This document shows positions 1 to 4,972 of a stretch of 5,644 nucleotides of DNA, in pieces. The notes under the pieces are model-generated. The model was not told the DNA's origin. It did not search any database and worked only from the letters and a program-made list of their open reading frames with translations. Source of the DNA: Candidatus Hydrothermota bacterium (GTDB taxonomy: Bacteria > Hydrothermota > Hydrothermia > B15-G9). A program made the position numbers and the translations under genes. Positions within the stretch are counted from its first letter, which is position 1; each line of letters begins with the position of its first letter. Where the stretch lies: the NCBI GenBank assembly GCA_003645975.1, contig QNDP01000111.1, forward strand, positions 1 through 5,644. Direction: 5' to 3'.

Positions 1-23
1 GCGATCTTGATCTCGGCCGTCAT
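1..23 (-). CDS. Start of next tail-module gene (partial)
   Basis: Only the first codons lie in the window, reading M-T-A-E-I-K-I before the edge. The ATG overlaps the TGA stop of the tail tube gene in an ATGA arrangement, and a strong Shine-Dalgarno sequence (GGAGGTG, seven bases upstream) supports the start. It is therefore co-transcribed and probably translationally coupled with the tail tube gene. In tailed viruses this position is often held by a tail assembly chaperone or another tail protein. That is inference from gene order only; seven residues do not allow identification. Confidence 0.7.
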
Positions 24-982
24 GACGTCGCACCTCCCGACCAAGACACGGTTAAGGACTTGCCCACGAGCACGAGGCCCTCGACCACGAGGTTGACGGG
101 AGTCAGGCCGGTCAGCGAGGCCTCGTTGAAGCGTAGGTCTTCGATCTTGAAAGCCATGAACTTGTCGCCGCCGTCTTGCTCGAATCGGAGCTCGATGTAG
201 TCGAGGTCAGACAGGTTGAGTGCGGACTGGATCATGTCCTTGGCGACGGAATAGACGAAGTCGAGGCGGGCGTCGATGTTGGCACGCTGAGGATAGTAGT
301 AGCCGATGTGTCGGTCGGCGAGCAGGTATTCGCGTCGGAGGTTGTTGTTGAGTCGGATTCGGCAGGATCGGATCGGGTAGGTGGAGTCGCCGCCGAAATC
401 GACCGTGGCCTCGGCGAAGGTGAACGGCTGGGCGTTGGAAATGTGAGTCGGCAAGTTCCAGCTCGGGCTGGAGACGGTGTTCAGCTCTCGGAATTGGCCG
501 TTCAGAGTCAGTTGTAGGATGTTCGGAGGCCGGGTCTCGATCGTGATGTCAGATGCAGTCCAGCCCTTGGCCTCGTAGCCTCGGTTGTCGACGGCGAATG
601 CGATGCCGAGCGAGGCGAGTTTGCCTTGGTCTTGGACTGAGACCTCGTGGATGTATGGCCCGGAGCCGGTGGTCGTGATCGTGTCGTCGATGACTGCTCG
701 GAGCCATTCGAGGGACTGGCGTTCGGATGTTTGGCTCGTGCCGTCGATGGCAGGATTGAACTGGACGGACAAGTTGCCGACAAACTGCAGTTCTTTGATC
801 GCAATCGGCTTTCGGCTTCCGAGCGTATAGATCGGTTGCATGTTGTTGTTGATGCCGAATGTCGTGATGGCCTGGCTGACGCCGAAGGCTAGTGTGTAGT
901 CGGATGCGCCGTCGCCAAAAGAAGACTCAATCGCGTAGCCGAGTTTGGCTTTGGCCGCAGAAACAGGACTACTAACCGCCAT
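20..982 (-). CDS. Probable major tail tube protein
   Basis: A 320-residue, beta-rich protein with no signal peptide or membrane segment. The N-terminal region has the pattern I associate with tail tube proteins of tailed viruses: a G-Y-A-x-E-x-x-F-G-D-G segment near residues 15-25, a strand with F-G-x-x-Q/N around 33-47, then P-I-Y-T-L-G-S-R at 50-57 and a strand N-L-S-V-Q-F around 70-75. In tailed viruses such proteins stack as hexameric rings around the tape measure to form the tail lumen. The ATG at 982 follows GGTGA with seven bases of spacing, and a TATA box lies about 38 bp upstream, giving a short predicted leader. The stop overlaps the next start (ATGA). Its base skew matches the rest of the window. 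The tail tube call comes from pattern recognition; a structure prediction or profile search would settle it. Confidence 0.72.
   Translation of the reverse strand: MAVSSPVSAAKAKLGYAIESSFGDGASDYTLAFGVSQAITTFGINNNMQPIYTLGSRKPIAIKELQFVGNLSVQFNPAIDGTSQTSERQSLEWLRAVIDDTITTTGSGPYIHEVSVQDQGKLASLGIAFAVDNRGYEAKGWTASDITIETRPPNILQLTLNGQFRELNTVSSPSWNLPTHISNAQPFTFAEATVDFGGDSTYPIRSCRIRLNNNLRREYLLADRHIGYYYPQRANIDARLDFVYSVAKDMIQSALNLSDLDYIELRFEQDGGDKFMAFKIEDLRFNEASLTGLTPVNLVVEGLVLVGKSLTVSWSGGATS
31..37 (-). promoter_or_regulatory. Shine-Dalgarno of the downstream tail gene
   Basis: GGAGGTG on the minus strand, seven bases before the ATG at 23. It matches the archaeal anti-Shine-Dalgarno and is the strongest ribosome binding site in the window. 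It lies inside the last codons of the tail tube gene, so the following gene depends on SD-led initiation, unlike the leaderless genes elsewhere here. Confidence 0.75.
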
Positions 983-989
983 TACTGAC

Positions 990-994
990 TCACC
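990..994 (-). promoter_or_regulatory. Shine-Dalgarno of the tail tube gene
   Basis: GGTGA, seven bases upstream of the ATG at 982, matching part of the archaeal GGAGGTGA consensus. It supports this start, and with the upstream TATA box it would sit almost at the 5' end of the transcript. The tail tube gene is thus the one promoter-proximal gene here that appears to have a short leader rather than none. Confidence 0.5.
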
Positions 995-1016
995 GCTTTA
1001 GGCAAGGCGATGGCAG

Positions 1017-1033
1017 TATATTATGGTTTTGTG
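1017..1033 (-). promoter_or_regulatory. Archaeal BRE/TATA promoter of the tail tube gene
   Basis: On the minus strand CACAAAACC is followed by ATAATATA and then CTGCC. The CAAA-rich block is in the BRE position and the A/T octamer is TATA-like. Transcription starting about 25 bp downstream would begin near position 995, leaving a leader of about 13 nt that carries the GGTGA ribosome site. It lies in the 79-bp gap after the 185-aa gene, the longest of the promoter-bearing junctions apart from the 334-bp gap. Confidence 0.6.
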
Positions 1034-1061
1034 GTCGGCAGACAGGATGCGATTAGTTGAG

Positions 1062-1619
1062 TCAGACGGCCGGATTGCCGTATTCGAAGACGAAGTCCTC
1101 GAAGATTTCGTGGGCGTAGTCATCGGGTTCGGACCAGATGAAGTAAGGTATGAGGTCGAGCTTTTTGAAGACGCCGCCGATGCCGACAGAGAGATAAGCT
1201 GTGCCGTCTTGAATGGAGTATGGCTCGAGTTTGGTGTGAATGCGGAGGGAGTTGTAGTCCTCGATGCCGAAGTTGGAGCCGAAGTATCGGAAGTGCGAGT
1301 CAAGCGTTTGAGCGAATTTGCAGACAGAGTCATGATAATTGTAGATTGTGTCGAGAATGGGCTTGTGGTCGGTTTTGAATTGATCGTGAGTGCAGTAAGT
1401 TTCGGTGAAGGCACGAATGTTGCGTTTCGAGTAGCCGATGGTGATGTAGATGGTATCGGAAGAGATGTAAAGATTGAGTAGGCCGAGTGGTGTAGTGAAC
1501 TCGACGACCTTATATGGCCCGTAGTTGAATATCTTGGCAAACTTGGCGAAGTCGAGGTCGGTAGGTACAGTCTTGCGGATGAAATCAATCATCTCATCGA
1601 TTGGACTGGATTCGGGCAT
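1062..1619 (-). CDS. Unknown 185-aa protein, divergent member of the repeated family
   Basis: Function not recognised. The predicted layout is an N-terminal helix (about residues 6-30), strands around 36-42 and 47-63 (with L-L-N-L-Y-I-S), a long helix about 79-112, further strands around 123-150 and an acidic end. The central helix has S-V-C-K-F-A-Q-T-L-D-S-H-F-R (98-111), which lines up with S-F-V-E-F-L-R-D-L-D-S-A-L-R of the 194-aa neighbour (94-107). This is the main reason to place it in the family; the rest has diverged and the C-terminal helix is less clear. No membrane segment or catalytic motif is visible. The ATG at 1619 is chosen because a BRE/TATA element is centred about 28 bp upstream and there is no Shine-Dalgarno, as expected for a leaderless mRNA. 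Longer plus-strand and other-frame ORFs here are low-complexity shadows. Confidence 0.8.
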   Translation of the reverse strand: MPESSPIDEMIDFIRKTVPTDLDFAKFAKIFNYGPYKVVEFTTPLGLLNLYISSDTIYITIGYSKRNIRAFTETYCTHDQFKTDHKPILDTIYNYHDSVCKFAQTLDSHFRYFGSNFGIEDYNSLRIHTKLEPYSIQDGTAYLSVGIGGVFKKLDLIPYFIWSEPDDYAHEIFEDFVFEYGNPAV

Positions 1620-1643
1620 GGCAAAAGTGAATGTTGGTTCGGC

Positions 1644-1658
1644 AATATAAGGATTTGC
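1644..1658 (-). promoter_or_regulatory. BRE/TATA promoter of the 185-aa gene (leaderless)
   Basis: GCAAATCC followed by TTATATT and then GCC on the minus strand. The TATA centre is about 28 bp from the ATG at 1619, so the transcript should start at or within a few bases of the start codon. The TAA stop of the 162-aa gene (1659-1661) directly abuts the BRE, so no base is left between the upstream gene and this promoter. Confidence 0.68.
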
Positions 1659-2147
1659 TTATGGCGACGTGTCTTTTGCTTTGGCGAGGGCACGGAATAA
1701 CGGTTTGAGTTTAGGAAGGTAGGGAGATTGGCTCAGAACGTAGTCGGCGAGGGATTGAAGGAATTGATCGTCTGCAGGATCAGGCTCGATAGTGAATAGG
1801 TCGGAGCTTGGATCGTAGAGGATGAACAGGAATCGGTCTTCGCCGAGCACGACGTAGGCGGCGGAAATACGGCGATCGGGATTGACGAAGAATGACATTC
1901 CTTCGATGGGCTTGGCCGTGAGTAAGGATGCGTATGCGTTTGCGTCGGCGAGGAAGGCAGAGAGTGCAGGCAGAATGGACTTGATTTCGGCATAGGCCTG
2001 TTCGGCAGTAGTTGGATCGTCGTAGATGATTTCGCAATCGATGTAAGGCCGGGCTGATTCGATCGAGATGGTCGGTTTGTCGGCAGATTCGTAGAGTTCG
2101 ATTTTGATACCGGCGATCGTGTCTTGACGAGGCGTAAGCGTTGGCAT
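1659..2147 (-). CDS. Unknown 162-aa protein of the repeated family
   Basis: Function not recognised. Predicted strands at about residues 13-19 (I-K-I-E-L-Y), 26-31 and 36-42, a helix 46-75 containing S-A-F-L-A-D-A-N-A, strands 83-100 and 105-121 (L-F-I-L-Y-D), and a C-terminal helix 126-157. It aligns best with the 172-aa neighbour: both have I-K-x-x-L-Y near the start, and L-I-L-Y-L-D-E-S-G and L-S-E-L-E-P-N-L in that protein correspond to F-I-L-Y-D-P-S-S-D and L-S-Q-S-P-Y-L here. D-P-x-x-D near 112-116 followed by P-A-D-D (124-127) also resembles the end of the 287-aa protein. The frame stays open upstream to 2303, but the ATG at 2147 is chosen because a TATA box is centred 25-26 bp upstream, giving a leaderless mRNA, and because family similarity begins only after it. 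Confidence 0.82.
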   Translation of the reverse strand: MPTLTPRQDTIAGIKIELYESADKPTISIESARPYIDCEIIYDDPTTAEQAYAEIKSILPALSAFLADANAYASLLTAKPIEGMSFFVNPDRRISAAYVVLGEDRFLFILYDPSSDLFTIEPDPADDQFLQSLADYVLSQSPYLPKLKPLFRALAKAKDTSP

Positions 2148-2169
2148 CGGATAGGAATTGTGAGTGGCA

Positions 2170-2185
2170 TATATAATGATTCGGC
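2170..2185 (-). promoter_or_regulatory. BRE/TATA promoter of the 162-aa gene (leaderless)
   Basis: GCCGAATC followed by ATTATATA and then TGCC on the minus strand. The TATA centre is 25-26 bp from the ATG at 2147, the standard archaeal TATA-to-start distance, predicting a leaderless transcript. It is the proximal of two TATA boxes in this gap. Confidence 0.68.
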
Positions 2186-2207
2186 ATGGTCGATGTACGG
2201 TAGGCAG

Positions 2208-2215
2208 TATATAAA
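2208..2215 (-). promoter_or_regulatory. Second, distal TATA box upstream of the 162-aa gene
   Basis: TTTATATA on the minus strand, followed by CTGCC, is a textbook archaeal box-A sequence and the best TATA match in the window. Transcription would start near 2187, where an ATG lies about 25 bp from the box. That ATG opens a different frame from the 162-aa protein. The upstream flank is pyrimidine-rich (TTTTCTC) rather than CAAA-like, so a BRE is not evident. It may give the 162-aa gene a second transcript with a leader of about 40 nt. Confidence 0.5.
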
Positions 2216-2311
2216 GAGAAAAGCACGTTTTGACTAGAAATCGGCGCGAAAATGGCGATCGGTAGGTCGAGTTTGGTTGATTTTCTTGGCATGGACGACG
2301 CAAAATTGAAA

Positions 2312-2329
2312 TTGACAGGCGTATGTCAA
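2312..2329. repeat. Perfect inverted repeat, 6-bp arms and 6-bp spacer
   Basis: TTGACA-GGCGTA-TGTCAA on the plus strand. The arms are exact reverse complements and do not extend further. It lies about 100 bp upstream of the distal TATA box and 150 bp downstream of the 172-aa gene, with no T-run after it. It could be a dimeric repressor site or be due to chance; a terminator is less likely. Confidence 0.35.
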
Positions 2330-2481
2330 GTTCGATTGAGAATTAAGGCATAGACTACGCACGGCATGTGCCAGACGTGTAATTATACGGGTGTTTTTGG
2401 AATACAGCAGAATTATAGAAATGCGATTATGGAATTGTGGCAAGTGTCCGGCAGTAGCGGATAGTGTTTAAGAATAGGTGT

Positions 2482-3000
2482 TCAGTAGTAGCGAACAAAA
2501 AGTTCGAGGAAAGGAGCGAGACGCTGGAGATTGGGCTCGAGTTCGGACAGCAGTTGTTCGATTGCTTGGCGGGTTTCGGCGTCGTAGTCGAAGGCAGCGC
2601 AGGTGATCACGACTTGGCCCGATTCGTCGAGGTAGAGGATGAGTGTTGGAAGGCGGTTGAATGCGATGGTGATGGCGAAGGAGTAAGTGTTGGAAGTGAA
2701 TGAGCTATGACAGAGCATGGTCGAGATGTAAGTGATGGTGTCGGCGAATACGAGTGCGGAGAGTGTGTTGAGTTCGGACAGGAATTCGGCAAACGGCTTG
2801 GTGAGTTCGACTACGTGTTTGAATCGGGACTTGGCCTTGTCGAGGTCGAAGGTGTCGAGGTCTATGATGATGGCTGAGTCGATGTTTTTGTATTGGATGG
2901 AGACATAGTAGGTGCCGGGGTATGTAGGAGAGTAGAGGCAGAGCTTGATCGGCGGAATCGATTCGCAGGAAATGACGGTGGAAGAGTCGGGATCGGTCAT
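2482..3000 (-). CDS. Unknown 172-aa protein of the repeated family
   Basis: Function not recognised. Predicted strands at about residues 17-23 (P-I-K-L-C-L-Y), 30-37 and 42-48, a helix 53-85 with the core F-A-E-F-L-S-E-L-N-T (70-79), strands 88-93, 105-114 and 117-133 (L-I-L-Y-L-D), and a C-terminal helix 140-170. F-L-S-E-L-N-T then I-T-Y-I-S matches F-F-S-E-L-D-T then I-T-H-I-Y-I-S of the 170-aa protein with the same spacing, and the strand-helix end matches the 162-aa protein, so this copy links the two. The ATG overlaps the TGA of the tail terminator gene (ATGA), with GAGGT nine bases upstream, so it is translated from the terminator transcript and has no promoter of its own. No signal peptide or membrane segment is seen. 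Confidence 0.85.
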   Translation of the reverse strand: MTDPDSSTVISCESIPPIKLCLYSPTYPGTYYVSIQYKNIDSAIIIDLDTFDLDKAKSRFKHVVELTKPFAEFLSELNTLSALVFADTITYISTMLCHSSFTSNTYSFAITIAFNRLPTLILYLDESGQVVITCAAFDYDAETRQAIEQLLSELEPNLQRLAPFLELFVRYY

Positions 3001-3428
3001 GTCCGCTCGACCTCGGCCCAGCGATAGACCCGAAGATCGAATGTGGCTCGATACATTCGGCGCAGGCGGTTAGAGAGTTCGTGTTGAGCGGTCAGGAGGG
3101 CGAGGAAGACGATGCCGTAGCCGGATTGGTCTGCGTGGAGTGGCTCGGCGGCGAGGGATCGGAGGATGCGGAGCAGTTCGGCCTTCTCGAGCAGGTAGCG
3201 GGTGCGATCGGCGGATCGGAGATCGACGGTGACGGTGGCGGTGTAGAGCCAGGACGTCGCTCCGAGAGTTTGGGCAGTGTCAGAGCCGCCGGATTCGTAG
3301 GTCAGTATCCAGTCGCCGGACTCGACTCGGATCGTCTTGAAATCGTAAACGATGCCGATGCGGGGCTTGGGAGTGGCAGACCAGCGCGAGGAAATGGAAT
3401 CAGCAATCAGCTTGGCGACTTCGACCAT
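2997..3428 (-). CDS. Probable tail terminator / tail completion protein
   Basis: A 143-residue protein. The predicted order is an N-terminal helix (2-15), strands 22-30 and 33-42, a strand around 53-63 (W-L-Y-T-A-T-V-T-V-D-L-R-S), a helix 64-83 (R-T-R-Y-L-L-E-K-A-E), then a strand/helix region and a final strand with R-M-Y-R-A-T-F-D-L-R-V (about 124-134). This helix-strands-helix-strands order is typical of small tail terminator proteins, which cap the tail tube and join it to the head. It also fits the genome position, ahead of the tail tube gene. The frame is open back to 3581, but that extension is Ser/Pro/Arg-rich and antisense-like in composition. The ATG at 3428 is preferred because a BRE/TATA is centred about 27 bp upstream with no Shine-Dalgarno. 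A head-closure protein is the main alternative. Confidence 0.6.
   Translation of the reverse strand: MVEVAKLIADSISSRWSATPKPRIGIVYDFKTIRVESGDWILTYESGGSDTAQTLGATSWLYTATVTVDLRSADRTRYLLEKAELLRILRSLAAEPLHADQSGYGIVFLALLTAQHELSNRLRRMYRATFDLRVYRWAEVERT
3010..3014 (-). promoter_or_regulatory. Shine-Dalgarno of the 172-aa gene
   Basis: GAGGT, nine bases before the ATG at 3000 and inside the end of the upstream coding region. It is modest in strength, but with the ATGA overlap it supports coupled translation and fixes the start. Confidence 0.5.
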
Positions 3429-3451
3429 GTCAATTTGAGATAAGCGAGTTG

Positions 3452-3467
3452 CTATAAATCTGTTTGG
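3452..3467 (-). promoter_or_regulatory. BRE/TATA promoter of the tail terminator gene, overlapping a stop codon
   Basis: CCAAACAG followed by ATTTATAG on the minus strand; the centre is about 27 bp from the ATG at 3428, predicting a leaderless mRNA. The last three bases of the box are the TAG stop codon of the 194-aa gene, and the BRE encodes part of that protein's last residues (Q-T-D-L). The junction is only 23 bp. Confidence 0.66.
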
Positions 3468-4036
3468 TCGGCGTGTTTGGATAGGAGGCGGAGAAGGGCA
3501 GAGACAGATTGGCGGTGAGTTTGAACGATTTGATGAACGAGATTGGCAAGTCCGGGATTGCGTTGAAGATCGTCTCGGCAAATGCTTAGGTCTTGTTCGA
3601 TGTGAGTGCTTTCTTCGGTTTGGTGGTCTGGTGTGGAGATGTATATGGTGATTAATGGCTTACCGCGTCTTGGTAAGGCAGTAAAGATGCGAGTGAGGTG
3701 TCTGTTGTCGTAGATGCGAAGTGCGGAATCAAGGTCGCGTAAGAATTCGACAAACGACGGCAGGATTTGCAAAAGGCGATCGTAGTAGTAAGCGGCAGAT
3801 TGGAAAGTTTTGGTTTCGATGTATATGCCAAGATATTTGTCGTATGTTGCGGCAGTAATGTATAGTTTGTATTTGGCGTTTCTTCCGAGGTTGAGATCGA
3901 TGAGTGAGTCAAGAGAAAAGATGGCGTAGCGAAGTAGTTTGCGATGTTTGGCTTCGGTTCGGTCGAGTGTGCCGAGGAGCGAATGATCGGGATGAAATGG
4001 AATATCGCTTAGTGGATGTTTCAGGAGTATGGGCAT
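3452..4036 (-). CDS. Unknown 194-aa protein of the repeated family, with N-terminal extension
   Basis: Function not recognised. It has about 35 extra N-terminal residues compared with the 162- to 172-aa copies. The family region then follows: strands at about 45-52, 55-62 and 67-74, a helix 78-108 with A-A-Y-Y-Y-D-R-L-L-Q (81-90) and F-V-E-F-L-R-D-L-D-S (95-104), strands 113-119 and 127-134 (P-L-I-T-I-Y-I-S), and a C-terminal helical region 141-188. A-K-H-Y-F-D-R-F of the 170-aa protein matches A-A-Y-Y-Y-D-R-L here, and I-L-P-S-F resembles I-L-P-A-L of the 162-aa protein. No membrane segment or enzyme motif is seen. The ATG at 4036 lies about 25 bp from an A/T-rich TATA element, so it should be leaderless. 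Its TAG stop lies in the next gene's TATA box. Confidence 0.84.
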   Translation of the reverse strand: MPILLKHPLSDIPFHPDHSLLGTLDRTEAKHRKLLRYAIFSLDSLIDLNLGRNAKYKLYITAATYDKYLGIYIETKTFQSAAYYYDRLLQILPSFVEFLRDLDSALRIYDNRHLTRIFTALPRRGKPLITIYISTPDHQTEESTHIEQDLSICRDDLQRNPGLANLVHQIVQTHRQSVSALLRLLSKHADQTDL

Positions 4037-4054
4037 GTTTTGTTTATTGATAAG

Positions 4055-4072
4055 TATAATAAAAAGATTTGG
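4055..4072 (-). promoter_or_regulatory. BRE/TATA promoter of the 194-aa gene (leaderless)
   Basis: CCAAATC followed by TTTTTATTATA on the minus strand, 22-25 bp from the ATG at 4036 depending on which eight bases TBP uses. The TGA stop of the 287-aa gene (4073-4075) directly abuts the BRE. The run of five T could also help end the upstream transcript, since archaeal polymerase terminates at T-runs. Confidence 0.66.
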
Positions 4073-4936
4073 TCAGAGCAAGGCGGTGAGGTCTTGAATG
4101 AGTTCTCCGGCGAGGTCATCGGCAGGCGTTTGGACGAATCGGTCGTTCGGGATGTCGATGAAAATGGAGCTGAGTTGTTGGTAATCGCGATAGTGGGCGT
4201 TGATAGTGAGGTAGTATGAGTCACTTGAGATGGAGATGGTAGGTAGGGGATGCGGAAATAGGAGCGGGAGGGCGGCGGAAAGTGTTTTTGCGATTTGGAT
4301 CGGCTTGAAGGCATAGGCAAGGATTTCAATCAGGGCGTCGTCGTAGTGTAGGATTTCGAATGCGGATAGGATTTTGTTGATTCTGATTGTGACGTGAGGG
4401 ACGGAATAGTATGTGTTTTTGAGATGGAGTATGCCGAGGTCGATGTATTCGATTGAGAAAAAGTCGTTGTAGTTGTTCGGATTCGTGAAGGCGGTCAGTT
4501 CGCGGCGTTCTTTGGTCAGCCTTGCAAGGCTAAATAGGTCTTGGATGTCGGTCGGTGCGGATGCGGATCGGAGGCGGTCGGCGAGGCAGTCGAGTGTGAT
4601 TTGTTTTTCGTTGATCTTGTGCGTGAGAACGGAGTGAGCGTGATGGGCAAGTTTGTCAGGATCGGATAGGCGCAGGAATGCAGGGATGGGAATTGCGTAA
4701 GGTGTGCGATAGCCGGTGTGAATACGGATGTAGAATGCGTCGCCGTTGATGTGGGCGTTTGGGTATATTGGATGAAGAGCGTCGAGCACGGCGATGGAGT
4801 TGGAGTAGAGTTTGTTTGCGATTTTTTCGGCTTCGGCTTTGTTTGTGTCGTAGTAGTTGAAGTTGATTTTGATTTTGTTTTCGTGAGTGATTGAGACAGA
4901 CCAGCTCGAATTTCGTTTCTTGATCGTGATCGGCAT
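4073..4936 (-). CDS. Unknown 287-aa protein, apparent two-module fusion of the repeated family
   Basis: Function not recognised. The layout looks like two copies of the family module. Module one: strands about 10-17 and 21-28, a helix 32-54 (A-E-A-E-K-I-A), strands 66-72 and 80-85, and a helix about 91-124. A charged linker follows (130-150). Module two: strands 160-171 and 180-187, a helix 199-226 (D-D-A-L-I-E-I-L-A), strands 231-248 and 256-260, and a short final helix 271-287. The end, D-I-P-N-D-R-F then P-A-D-D (261-274), parallels D-P-S-S-D-L-F then P-A-D-D in the 162-aa protein. The ATG at 4936 is 25-26 bp from a TATA box and keeps the M-P start shared by its sister genes. ATGs at 4940 and 4955 are in other frames. 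It should be leaderless. Confidence 0.84.
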   Translation of the reverse strand: MPITIKKRNSSWSVSITHENKIKINFNYYDTNKAEAEKIANKLYSNSIAVLDALHPIYPNAHINGDAFYIRIHTGYRTPYAIPIPAFLRLSDPDKLAHHAHSVLTHKINEKQITLDCLADRLRSASAPTDIQDLFSLARLTKERRELTAFTNPNNYNDFFSIEYIDLGILHLKNTYYSVPHVTIRINKILSAFEILHYDDALIEILAYAFKPIQIAKTLSAALPLLFPHPLPTISISSDSYYLTINAHYRDYQQLSSIFIDIPNDRFVQTPADDLAGELIQDLTALL

Positions 4937-4957
4937 GCATTTGTATCTCGGACATGG

Positions 4958-4972
4958 TTTAAATATTTTGTG
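4958..4972 (-). promoter_or_regulatory. BRE/TATA promoter of the 287-aa gene, containing a stop codon
   Basis: CACAAAA followed by TATTTAAA on the minus strand, centred 25-26 bp from the ATG at 4936. The TAA stop of the 170-aa gene (4959-4961) lies inside the TATA box, and the BRE encodes part of that protein's last residues (S-Q-N-I). The junction is 22 bp, the shortest here. Confidence 0.66.

Larger units (their letters stand above)
2148..2481 (-). other. 334-bp gene-poor gap with tandem promoters
   Basis: This is the only long stretch without a convincing gene. Its low-coordinate end holds two TATA boxes 40 bp apart. The middle holds a perfect 6-6-6 inverted repeat (2312-2329) and a near-palindrome, CGTGTAATTATACG, at 2376-2389. 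A 69-aa frame starting with TTG (2234-2443) has a TATA-like TTCTTAAA about 26 bp upstream but a basic, unstructured-looking composition, so I do not call it a gene. The three minus-strand frames contain short stretches reminiscent of the neighbouring family, so the gap may include a decayed copy. No tRNA, long repeat or terminator stem with a T-run was seen. Confidence 0.5.

Noticed and set aside
176..892. Several plus-strand frames opposite the tail tube gene
   Set aside because: They are low-complexity shadows of a well-supported minus-strand gene and none has an initiation signal.
1023..1481. 152-codon plus-strand open frame opposite the 185-aa gene
   Set aside because: It is Val/Glu/Gly/Asp-rich, as expected from reading the G-rich complement of a C-rich gene. 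It has no Shine-Dalgarno or suitable TATA box, while the minus strand has a promoter and family similarity.
998..1588. 196-codon minus-strand frame overlapping the 185-aa gene
   Set aside because: It is almost entirely Ser/Thr/Pro, the out-of-frame reading of a C- and A-rich gene. It does not begin at the leaderless start and has no Shine-Dalgarno.
1780..2292. 170-codon minus-strand frame overlapping the 162-aa gene
   Set aside because: Most of it is Arg/His-rich out-of-frame sequence. Only its short segment around 2125-2157 resembles the family, so that part is reported as a possible relic, not as a gene.
3081..3443. 120-codon plus-strand open frame opposite the tail terminator gene
   Set aside because: Same Gly/Glu/Val-rich shadow composition; no promoter or ribosome site, and the minus-strand gene has tail terminator-like features and coupled translation.
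3429..3581. 51-residue N-terminal extension of the tail terminator frame
   Set aside because: It is Ser/Pro/Arg-rich, overlaps the end of the 194-aa gene and lies upstream of the predicted leaderless start at 3428.
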